Origin: Chryseobacterium sp.
GTDB lineage: Bacteria > Bacteroidota > Bacteroidia > Flavobacteriales > Weeksellaceae
Direction: 5' to 3'
DNA: 5,362 nucleotides
Assembly (NCBI GenBank): GCA_003852805.1
Contig: RDDY01000060.1
Location: forward strand, 1-5,362
Position 1 is the first letter of the stretch. Each line of letters begins with the position of its first letter. The notes below the pieces were generated by a model. The model saw nothing but the letters and a program-made list of their open reading frames with translations. It did not search any database and was not told where the DNA came from. The position numbers were made by a program, and so were the translations under genes. Shown here one piece after another: positions 1 through 5,362 of this stretch.

Positions 1-2801
1 GCGACTTGTTTCGTGCGTTGATGCGCGAACTGAACGAACCGGTTCCTGAGTCCGACATCGTGAATACGGTAGAAAGCGCTCTGCAATTCGCCGAAAAAAT
101 CGGCTATCCCGTCATCGTTCGCCCGGCGTTTACCATGGGCGGAACGGGCGGCGGCATCGCCAATAACGAAACCGAACTGCACGACATTACCGAGCTCGGA
201 CTGAAGCACAGTCCCGTGACGCAGTGCCTGATAGAGAAGTCGATTGCCGGTTTCAAGGAAATAGAATACGAAGTGATGCGCGACAAGAACGATAATGCCA
301 TCGTTGTCTGCAACATGGAGAACATCGATCCTGTGGGCGTCCACACCGGAGATTCCATTGTGGTGGCACCGTCGCAGACTTTGTCCGATCGAGAATACCA
401 ACTGCTACGCAACGCATCGCTGAAGATCATCCGCGCACTCGGCATCGAGGGCGGCTGTAATGTACAACTGGCGCTGGACCCGCACTCGTTTGACTATTAT
501 GTCATAGAGGTAAATCCGCGCGTGTCGCGCTCGTCCGCGCTTGCCAGTAAAGCGACGGGCTATCCCATTGCCAAGCTTGCCGCCAAAATTGCGGTAGGAT
601 TGACTTTGGACGAAATCATCAATCCCGTCACGGGAAGCACTTACGCTTGCTTCGAGCCTGCTTTGGATTATGTGGTGACCAAATTTCCGCGCTTCCCGTT
701 CGATAAATTTGAGAGCGCAGATCGCCGTCTTTCCACCCAGATGAAAGCTACGGGCGAGGTGATGGCCATCGGCCGTAACTTTGAAGAAAGTTTGATGAAA
801 GCCATTCGTTCGCTGGAAGTCGGCATCCAACATTTGGGCCTGAAAAGCAAGAAAGCAGCGGCGCTGACGGAGGAAGAAATCGAACGCAGAATCCGCGTTT
901 GTGACGATGAGCGGCTGTTCATCATCGGCGAGGCACTCCGCCGCGGGTACGACTGGGAAACCATCGTGGAGTGGAGCACCATCGACAAATTCTTCATTTG
1001 GAAGCTGAAGAAACTGGTGGACTTTGAAACAGAAATCACCGCGAAACCTTTCGACAAAGAAACGCTTTACAAGGCGAAAAGGCTGGGATTCTCAGACGTA
1101 AACATTGCGCATCTGTGGAACGTTACGGCGCAGGAAATTTTCAATTTCAGAAAAGAAAACGGCGTCATGCCCGTATATAAAATGGTGGACACCTGCGCTG
1201 CCGAATTTGAAAGTGCCACGCCCTATTTCTACAGCACCTACGAGGAAGAAAACGAGAGCGTTGTGACCGACAAGAAATCGGTGGTGGTGCTGGGTTCAGG
1301 CCCCATCCGCATCGGTCAGGGCGTGGAGTTTGATTACGCCACCGTTCATTCGGTTTGGGCCATTCAGGAAATGGGATACGAGGCAATCATCATCAACAAC
1401 AATCCCGAAACGGTTTCAACCGATTTCTCCATCTCCGACAAACTTTACTTTGACCCATTGACCGAGGAAGATGTGATGAACATCATCGAACTCGAAAAGC
1501 CCAAAGGCGTCATCGTTCAGTTCGGCGGTCAAACGGCAATTAACCTGGCGGATAAACTGGCAGCCCACGGCGTAAAAATCCTCGGAACCTCGCTGGAAGA
1601 TTTGGACCGCGCCGAGAACCGCAATAAATTTGAAGCAGCACTGCGCGAGTTAGGCATTCCGCAGCCGTTGGGCAAGACCTGCTTCTCACGCGACGAGGCT
1701 TTGGAAATCGCTCATGAAATCGGCTTTCCGGTTCTGGTTCGGCCGAGTTATGTTTTGGGCGGCCGCGCCATGGAAATTGTTTATAACGACAAGGAATTGT
1801 CGCATTACATGGAATCGGCTGTCGATGTCAACCCCGATCAGCCCGTTCTCATCGACCGTTATTTGATTGGCAAAGAAGTGGAGGTGGACGCTATTTCTGA
1901 CGGCGAAACGGTCATCATTCCCGGCATCATGGAACACATCGAGCGTGCAGGCGTACACTCGGGCGACTCGATCGCCGTCTATCCGCCTCAGAATATTACG
2001 GCGGGAGAAATCGAACGACTTGTGGATTATACGCAGCGTCTCGCAAAGGGCCTGAACGTCGTCGGTCTGATGAATATTCAGTATGTGCTGTTCGGCGGCG
2101 AGGTTTATGTCATTGAGGTAAATCCGCGCGCCAGCCGCACCGTGCCGTTCCTCAGCAAGATTACCGGAGTGCCGATGGCTAATCTGGCGACGAAAGCCAT
2201 TCTCGGAGCCAAGTTAAAAGACTTGGGTTACCAAAACGGTCTGGTGCCGGAGAAGGACGGCATCTTCGTAAAAGTCCCGGTGTTCTCATTTAATAAACTA
2301 ACCAAAGTGGATGTCTCGCTCGGCCCCGAAATGAAGTCAACAGGCGAGGTGATGGGCAAGGATTCTACCTTGGAGAAAGCGCTCTACAAAGGTTTGGTCG
2401 CTGCCGGTCAAAAAGTGCCGTTGCACGGTGCCATACTGTTTACCGTGGCCGACAAGCACAAAGAAGAAGCGTCAACTTTGGCAGCGCGTTTTGCCGAACT
2501 CGGTTTCAGGATTTGGGCAACGGAAGGAACCGCCAAGTATTTCCAAGACCAAGGGATCAAAACGAAAGTCGGTTACAAAATCGAAGAAAATCCCGAGGTC
2601 AACCTTATCGACCTGATTCACAAAGGCAAAGTGCAGTATGTGGTCAACACCATGACGAAAGGAAAGCAATCCGAACGCGACGGTTTCCAAATCCGAAGAA
2701 CTTCAGTGGAAAACGGCGTTCCGTGTCTGACCTCGATGGACACAGTGGAAGCCATTTTAAATGTCATTGAAAGCATGAGCTTCAAGATGGAAGTGATGTA
2801 A
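1..2801 (+). CDS. carB: Carbamoyl-phosphate synthase large subunit (5'-truncated by window edge)
   Basis: This is the large, ammonia-using subunit of carbamoyl-phosphate synthase. With the CarA glutaminase it makes carbamoyl phosphate from bicarbonate, glutamine nitrogen and two ATP in the cytoplasm, feeding pyrimidine and arginine synthesis. The reading frame is open from base 3; the TTG at base 6 is internal. Numbering from that codon gives 931 residues, so about 130 of the family's roughly 1070 are missing. Visible domains are the rest of the first ATP-grasp half (to ~280, with metal-site motif E168-V-N170-P-R), the oligomerisation region (~290-420), the second half (from ~425, [11 protein letters not shown]; matching motif E704-V-N706-P-R), and a C-terminal MGS-like allosteric domain (~806-931). 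The allosteric domain has phosphate-binding-type motifs ATEGTAKY (838-845) and VNTMTKGK (from 879). The C-terminus is complete, with stop TAA, and a terminator follows. The sequence resembles Bacillota PyrAB/CarB more than the usual Bacteroidota form I remember. The function is very secure. Confidence 0.98.
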   Translation, partial: DLFRALMRELNEPVPESDIVNTVESALQFAEKIGYPVIVRPAFTMGGTGGGIANNETELHDITELGLKHSPVTQCLIEKSIAGFKEIEYEVMRDKNDNAIVVCNMENIDPVGVHTGDSIVVAPSQTLSDREYQLLRNASLKIIRALGIEGGCNVQLALDPHSFDYYVIEVNPRVSRSSALASKATGYPIAKLAAKIAVGLTLDEIINPVTGSTYACFEPALDYVVTKFPRFPFDKFESADRRLSTQMKATGEVMAIGRNFEESLMKAIRSLEVGIQHLGLKSKKAAALTEEEIERRIRVCDDERLFIIGEALRRGYDWETIVEWSTIDKFFIWKLKKLVDFETEITAKPFDKETLYKAKRLGFSDVNIAHLWNVTAQEIFNFRKENGVMPVYKMVDTCAAEFESATPYFYSTYEEENESVVTDKKSVVVLGSGPIRIGQGVEFDYATVHSVWAIQEMGYEAIIINNNPETVSTDFSISDKLYFDPLTEEDVMNIIELEKPKGVIVQFGGQTAINLADKLAAHGVKILGTSLEDLDRAENRNKFEAALRELGIPQPLGKTCFSRDEALEIAHEIGFPVLVRPSYVLGGRAMEIVYNDKELSHYMESAVDVNPDQPVLIDRYLIGKEVEVDAISDGETVIIPGIMEHIERAGVHSGDSIAVYPPQNITAGEIERLVDYTQRLAKGLNVVGLMNIQYVLFGGEVYVIEVNPRASRTVPFLSKITGVPMANLATKAILGAKLKDLGYQNGLVPEKDGIFVKVPVFSFNKLTKVDVSLGPEMKSTGEVMGKDSTLEKALYKGLVAAGQKVPLHGAILFTVADKHKEEASTLAARFAELGFRIWATEGTAKYFQDQGIKTKVGYKIEENPEVNLIDLIHKGKVQYVVNTMTKGKQSERDGFQIRRTSVENGVPCLTSMDTVEAILNVIESMSFKMEVM

Positions 2802-2822
2802 AACTTATCGTTTTTATTGAAT

Positions 2823-2852
2823 AAACAGTCGGCAATTCGTCGACTGTTTTTT
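2823..2852 (+). terminator. Rho-independent terminator after carB
   Basis: A perfect 9-bp stem, AAACAGTCG (2823-2831) with CGACTGTTT (2841-2849), closes a 9-nt loop and runs into six T's (2847-2852). It begins 22 bases after the carB stop, the classic form and place for an intrinsic terminator. On the opposite strand only a broken T-rich stretch follows the stem, so it is probably one-directional. It separates carB from the methyltransferase gene, whose start codon lies 15 bases further on. Confidence 0.8.
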
Positions 2853-2865
2853 GTTAAATTGCCGA
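2829..2865. repeat. 9-bp inverted repeat overlapping the terminator and abutting the next start codon
   Basis: TCGGCAATT (2829-2837) is exactly inverted as AATTGCCGA (2857-2865), with a 19-base spacer. The left arm shares three bases with the 5' arm of the terminator stem and otherwise occupies its loop. The right arm ends one base before the methyltransferase ATG at 2867. In RNA, six loop bases (GCAATT) could instead pair with AATTGC while the terminator stem stays intact, giving a pseudoknot. The repeat is directly visible; any regulatory role is inference, and a 9-bp repeat at this spacing can occur by chance. Confidence 0.5.
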
Positions 2866-2866
2866 G

Positions 2867-3385
2867 ATGAATGCACAATTGTACATGGCCGATCTACATT
2901 CGCCGCTCGGCGGTATGAAGTGTCTCGCCACAGACAACGCAATTGTATTGCTGGAATTTTGCGATTGCCCGAAACTTGACGAGCAAATCAGTTTTATCGG
3001 TAACCAATTTGGAATAGTGCCACATCGAGGAGAGCACCGGCTGTTCCACGAGTTGCAGTTGCGTTTGACAGAGTATTTCTCCGGCAGTCGGCGAGAGTTT
3101 GATCTGCCCGTACAACAGACAGGAACGGATTTTCAGAATAAAGTCTGGTCAGAACTGCAACGGACGAACTATGGCGAACGAATTTCCTACGGCGACTTGG
3201 CGATGCGCATCGGTATGCCGGCGGCCGTTCGCGCGGTGGCGAATGCCAACGCGTCCAACAAAATCATGTTGCTGGTTCCGTGCCATCGCATTGTTGGCAG
3301 CAACGGGAAATTGACAGGTTACGCCGGCGGTCTTAGCAGAAAAAGAGCGTTGTTGGATTTGGAGAATATTCAAAGCTTGTTCTGA
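2867..3385 (+). CDS. ogt: Methylated-DNA--[protein]-cysteine S-methyltransferase (Ogt/MGMT type)
   Basis: This DNA repair protein removes the alkyl group from O6-alkylguanine (and O4-alkylthymine) by transferring it irreversibly to its own cysteine. It has 172 residues, the usual single-enzyme length, without the Ada regulatory or AraC domains. The N-terminal part has the typical SPLG motif (12-15). The C-terminal catalytic domain has the full set at human-MGMT-like spacing: Y108 in ISYGDLA, arginine finger R122, N131, nucleophile C139 in VPCHR, the GYAGGL loop (151-156), and E166. The first ATG is chosen; an ATG at 2885 would also leave SPLG intact and cannot be excluded. No Shine-Dalgarno or clear promoter lies in the short gap after the carB terminator, so how it is transcribed is unclear. 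The symbol reflects the family; 'ogt' versus another MGMT name is a convention here. Confidence 0.95.
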   Translation: MNAQLYMADLHSPLGGMKCLATDNAIVLLEFCDCPKLDEQISFIGNQFGIVPHRGEHRLFHELQLRLTEYFSGSRREFDLPVQQTGTDFQNKVWSELQRTNYGERISYGDLAMRIGMPAAVRAVANANASNKIMLLVPCHRIVGSNGKLTGYAGGLSRKRALLDLENIQSLF

Positions 3386-3418
3386 TCGGTCGTTTCTATT
3401 GTTTTATTGTTAGAAATA

Positions 3419-3447
3419 TTGCGGTTTTAATTATTTCAATAACTTTA
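3419..3447 (+). promoter_or_regulatory. Candidate Bacteroidota-type promoter for the four-gene run
   Basis: TTG (3419-3421) lies 18 bases upstream of TAACTTTA (3440-3447), which matches seven of eight positions of the Bacteroidota -7 element TAnnTTTG. This would start transcription a few bases before the ATG at 3462, giving a very short leader. It lies in the AT-rich gap between the methyltransferase stop and the first gene of the run. Such loose motifs occur by chance in AT-rich DNA, and the reading depends on the organism being Bacteroidota-like. Confidence 0.35.
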
Positions 3448-3461
3448 ACCAAAGCATAATT

Positions 3462-3764
3462 ATGTATTTACTTCAAGGAAAATTGACGGCGCAGACGAGC
3501 CAAGCAGAGGAGCTTGCCGATATTTTATCGGATGCGGCGCAGTTGATGAAAACGGCCGAAGGGTGCAAACTGTATATTCTTGGTAAAGATGACAACGACC
3601 CGAATGCGGTTTATGTGACCGAGATCTGGGAAAGCAAAGAGCATCATGACCAATCGTTGAATGTTGAAGGCGTTCGAGAACTTATCAGCAAAGCAATGCC
3701 GTTGCTTGACGGTCTGCCGAAGAAAGAACAAGAGTTACAAATTATAGGCGGAATCGGTATCTGA
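3462..3764 (+). CDS. ABM-domain protein, putative quinol monooxygenase-like
   Basis: This 100-residue protein fits the antibiotic biosynthesis monooxygenase (ABM) family, a dimeric ferredoxin-like fold that includes cofactor-independent quinol oxygenases such as YgiN. Many members have no known substrate. The family signature is VYVTEIWESKEHHDQSL (50-66), with E54, W56 and H61-H62 in the usual strand and helix after it. It follows an N-terminal strand (about 2-9), a helix (about 13-31) and the strand CKLYILGKD (35-43). It is cytoplasmic, with no signal peptide or membrane segment. Its length is normal and it appears intact. The ATG at 3462 is preceded by AT-rich DNA with no Shine-Dalgarno. 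It heads a four-gene run and its stop is 14 bases before the deaminase start. The fold assignment is good; monooxygenase activity is only inferred, and a non-enzymatic role is possible. Confidence 0.85.
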   Translation: MYLLQGKLTAQTSQAEELADILSDAAQLMKTAEGCKLYILGKDDNDPNAVYVTEIWESKEHHDQSLNVEGVRELISKAMPLLDGLPKKEQELQIIGGIGI

Positions 3765-3778
3765 GCTGCGCCGTTGTC

Positions 3779-4285
3779 ATGTATGATATGGAAAGCAAAT
3801 TGACAGAACAGGATTACAAGTACCTGGGCCAGTGTGTGGAATTGGCCGAAGAAGCATTGGAGGCCGGAGACGAGCCGTTCGGTTCTGTTTTGGTAAACGC
3901 CGACGGTGAAATTATTGCCGAAGCAAGAAATCATGCGAATACCGATAATGTACTCCGTCATCCCGAGTATGATTTAGCAGCGTGGGCGGTAAAGAATTTG
4001 ACAGAAAAGGAGCGTGCCCAAGCCACAATGTACACGAGCGGCGAGCATTGCCCCATGTGTTCTGCGGCGCACGCTTGGGCTGGCTTAGGCAACATTGTTT
4101 TCTTGAGTTCAGCCGAGCAGCTCGGGCAATGGCAGCGTGAAGAAGGCGCTGCGGAAAGTGCGATACAATTTATACCGGCACACGAAATTGTCAAGAATTC
4201 AAAGGTTATCGGTCCCGGAACCGGTGAACTGCTGGAACGCATTGAACAATTGCAACGCCGATCGATAACGGAAAAAAACAGATGA
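3779..4285 (+). CDS. Nucleoside/base deaminase (cytidine and deoxycytidylate deaminase superfamily)
   Basis: This 168-residue zinc-dependent hydrolytic deaminase belongs to the family containing guanine deaminase, cytosine deaminase and TadA. The zinc site is visible as H61-P62-E63 (ligand H61, proton-shuttle E63) and C91-P-M-C94 in TSGEHCPMCSAAHAW. The substrate-pocket segment DEPFGSVLVNADG, before the zinc site, is typical of the superfamily. The usual alanine in the H-A-E motif is proline here. I recall a subfamily with HPE plus SGEHCPMC of unknown substrate, so the enzyme is probably active, but not clearly TadA or guanine deaminase. The ATG at 3779 is chosen because it follows the upstream stop closely; an in-frame ATG at 3788 is an alternative. 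No Shine-Dalgarno is seen. Its TGA overlaps the start codon of the acetyltransferase gene as ATGA, suggesting co-translation. The C-terminal tail (about 150-168) is charged and carries no motif I recognise. Confidence 0.9.
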   Translation: MYDMESKLTEQDYKYLGQCVELAEEALEAGDEPFGSVLVNADGEIIAEARNHANTDNVLRHPEYDLAAWAVKNLTEKERAQATMYTSGEHCPMCSAAHAWAGLGNIVFLSSAEQLGQWQREEGAAESAIQFIPAHEIVKNSKVIGPGTGELLERIEQLQRRSITEKNR

Positions 4286-4815
4286 ATTTACAGCCTTTCC
4301 TTGAAGACGATAGAGTGCGGTTGGAGCCTCTTCACGAAGCGGACTTTCGGGAAGTGTATGCAGCCGCTTCCGATCCGCAGGTTTGGGAGCAGCACCCGAA
4401 CAAGGACCGTTATAAGGAAGATGTTTTCCGTAACTTTTTTCACGGTGCTTTGAAGAGTGGAGGCGCCTCTAAAGTCATCGAAAAAGCAACCGGTAAAATC
4501 GTCGGATGCACACGCTTTTACGATTACGATGCCAATAAGCACAGCATTTTTATAGGTTATACTTTTTACGCGCGCGAATTTTGGGGCAAAGGTTTAAATG
4601 CATCGGCTAAAAAATTGATGCTGGATTATATTTTCGATTTCGTGGGTGCGGTTTATTTTCATATCGGCGCAGAAAACTACCGTTCGCAAAAAGCTATGGC
4701 AAAACTGCCGGCGCGGAAAACAGGCGAGTTGAACATTGCTTACTTCGGCGAACCGGAGCGCCACAATTACGAATACGAAATCATGAAAAGCGATTGGGAA
4801 AAAAGCAAGAAATGA
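4282..4815 (+). CDS. GNAT-family N-acetyltransferase (RimJ/RimL-like)
   Basis: This 177-residue protein belongs to the Acetyltransf_3 branch of the GNAT superfamily, which moves an acetyl group from acetyl-CoA to an amine; the acceptor is unknown. Visible features are the N-terminal RVRLEPLHEADF (11-22), the central strand KIVGCTRFYDYD with GYTF after it, and the acetyl-CoA pyrophosphate loop R98-E-F-W-G102-K-G104-L-N, followed by the helix ASAKKLMLDYIF. The late GNAT motif, ENYRSQKAMAKL, then leads to YFGEPERHNYEYEI. P143 sits where relatives I recall have glycine (KLGAR). I associate this exact family, with its EQHPNKDRY segment, with Bacteroidota, but recall is the only basis. The start codon overlaps the deaminase stop (ATGA) and the stop overlaps the cupin start in the same way, placing it in the middle of a translationally coupled run. 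Confidence 0.9.
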   Translation: MNLQPFLEDDRVRLEPLHEADFREVYAAASDPQVWEQHPNKDRYKEDVFRNFFHGALKSGGASKVIEKATGKIVGCTRFYDYDANKHSIFIGYTFYAREFWGKGLNASAKKLMLDYIFDFVGAVYFHIGAENYRSQKAMAKLPARKTGELNIAYFGEPERHNYEYEIMKSDWEKSKK

Positions 4816-5174
4816 AGAACTATCGAATACAAAAATCACCGTTTACCGTGCCCACGACGGAAGACAAACTAATTCAGGAGCACTGGGGGGACTCGATGAA
4901 CACGCCGCAAATATCGATCGCCCGGATGGTTGCGCCGCCGGGGTGGTCAGAACCTCATCAAACTCCCGATTTCGATGAATTCACACTGATTGTCTCGGGA
5001 AAGAAACAAATAGAAATCGACGGCGATACGGTGGTGCTGCAAGCCGGTGAAAGCATCTTGGTGAATAAAGGGGCACGTGTGCGTTACAGCAATCCTTTTG
5101 ATTCTGATTGCGAGTACATCGCCGTATGTACGCCCGCATTCTCACCTGAATCTGTGCACCGCGAAGAGCCTTAG
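4812..5174 (+). CDS. Small single-domain cupin protein
   Basis: This 120-residue protein is a single cupin (Cupin_2-like) beta-barrel. Cupin motif 1 is recognisable at 44-63 (G44, H49, E56, G63), and motif 2 at 79-94 (G79, G87, N94). The usual H-x-H of motif 1 is H49-Q-T51, and the usual motif-2 histidine is R91, so only H49 and E56 of the four standard metal ligands remain. A related group that I recall as EPGQTPEFDEY lacks these ligands too, so the protein may not bind metal in the standard way and could be a ligand-binding or sugar/small-molecule protein. The ATG at 4812 is preferred over an upstream in-frame TTG at 4794 because it overlaps the acetyltransferase stop as ATGA, like the preceding junction. 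It is the last gene of the run. The substrate is unknown. Confidence 0.85.
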   Translation: MKNYRIQKSPFTVPTTEDKLIQEHWGDSMNTPQISIARMVAPPGWSEPHQTPDFDEFTLIVSGKKQIEIDGDTVVLQAGESILVNKGARVRYSNPFDSDCEYIAVCTPAFSPESVHREEP

Positions 5175-5362
5175 ACAATTACTGCATTAGCTGCCGTGCC
5201 GGTTTAACAGCAGTTTCCGGAATAGACATCAGTTATCCGAAACAGTAGATAGCAACCAAACCGCAACTGCTGTTTTCGTCCTCAATTCGGCAAGCAACCC
5301 ACATAACGCGTGTGGAGCCAAATTACAAGCAAAAGCGGAATTGCTCGTGCACCGGCGCATGA
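5175..5362. other. Non-coding tail with no supported gene
   Basis: I find no credible coding region on either strand between the cupin stop and the window end. The longest candidate is a 43-codon minus-strand frame (5229-5360) with no recognisable motif. The stretch contains the nested inverted repeat listed separately and a small CCACA/TGTGG hairpin (5299-5315, 7-base loop). No tRNA or other RNA gene is evident. Confidence 0.6.
5206..5276 (+). terminator. Possible branched terminator downstream of the cupin gene
   Basis: AACAGCAGTT (5206-5215) is perfectly inverted as AACTGCTGTT (5265-5274), and the right arm runs into TTTT (5273-5276). The 49-base interior holds a second hairpin: CGGA, a bulged A, then TA (5218-5224) pairs with TATCCG (5234-5239). 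Folded, this gives a long outer stem with an inner hairpin, starting 31 bases after the cupin stop. It could end the four-gene transcript or be part of a small structured RNA. The long loop and short T-run make it weaker than the terminator after carB. Confidence 0.35.

Noticed and set aside
6..8. TTG as the true carB start
   Set aside because: The frame stays open upstream to the window edge and about 130 conserved N-terminal residues of CarB would be missing; the gene is cut by the window, not truncated.
104..1057. Three long minus-strand open frames (104-445, 405-833, 668-1057)
   Set aside because: They lie opposite the highly conserved carB coding frame, overlap each other, and have no recognisable protein motif.
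1867..2055. Plus-strand frame inside carB
   Set aside because: It is an out-of-frame shadow of the second ATP-grasp half, with low-complexity basic composition and no motif.
2854..2861. TTAAATTG as a Bacteroidota -7 promoter element for the methyltransferase gene
   Set aside because: It lacks one T of the TAnnTTTG pattern, has no TTG at the right distance upstream, and would place the transcription start at the ATG itself.
4794..4811. Upstream TTG start extending the cupin by six residues
   Set aside because: The ATG at 4812 gives the same ATGA overlap as the preceding junction, and the extra residues are not part of the cupin fold.
5299..5315. CCACA/TGTGG hairpin as a terminator or RNA element
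   Set aside because: The stem is only 5 bp, no T-run follows, and such repeats are frequent by chance.
5229..5360. 43-codon minus-strand frame at the window end
   Set aside because: It is short, rich in Ala, Leu and Cys without a motif, crosses the inverted repeat, and has no upstream sequence available to judge a start.
1..5362. CRISPR array, insertion sequence, phage or toxin-antitoxin system
   Set aside because: There are no spaced direct repeats, terminal inverted repeats, transposase or integrase motifs, or small paired genes of that type.

Overview
The window holds the 3' part of one large housekeeping gene followed by five small complete genes, all on the + strand, in DNA of roughly 50% GC. 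The lineage is uncertain and the clues disagree. None of the five complete genes has a recognisable Shine-Dalgarno sequence, and one intergenic promoter candidate resembles the Bacteroidota type (TTG, 18-bp gap, TAnnTTTG-like). The GNAT protein also resembles a family I associate with Bacteroidota. The carbamoyl-phosphate synthase, by contrast, reads like the Bacillota (Bacillus/Negativicutes) type. My best guess is a Bacteroidota member or relative carrying a Bacillota-like carB; this rests on remembered family sequences, not on a search.

Layout. Positions 1-2801 are carB without about its first 130 codons, because the window starts inside the gene. Positions 2802-2866 hold a strong intrinsic terminator and an overlapping second inverted repeat that ends one base before the next start codon. 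Positions 2867-3385 encode an Ogt/MGMT-type DNA repair methyltransferase with its full catalytic set. Positions 3386-3461 are AT-rich and contain the promoter candidate. Positions 3462-5174 are a compact four-gene run: an ABM-fold monooxygenase-like protein, a zinc-dependent deaminase of the cytidine/guanine deaminase superfamily, a GNAT N-acetyltransferase and a small cupin. The gaps in this run are 14 bp, then two ATGA stop/start overlaps. Positions 5175-5362 contain no supported gene but do contain a 10-bp inverted repeat enclosing a smaller hairpin and followed by four T's, a possible terminator for the run.

How the genes fit together. CarB makes carbamoyl phosphate for pyrimidines and arginine, and its transcript appears to end at the terminator. 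The methyltransferase repairs O6-alkylguanine and looks like a separate unit. The four-gene run is probably one transcript, but its members are generic small-enzyme families and the sequence does not reveal a shared pathway. I see no mobile element, CRISPR array, RNA gene or defence system, and no convincing new biological system. The most unusual points are the overlapping inverted repeats before the methyltransferase gene, the lineage mismatch of CarB, and the altered metal-site motifs in the deaminase and cupin.
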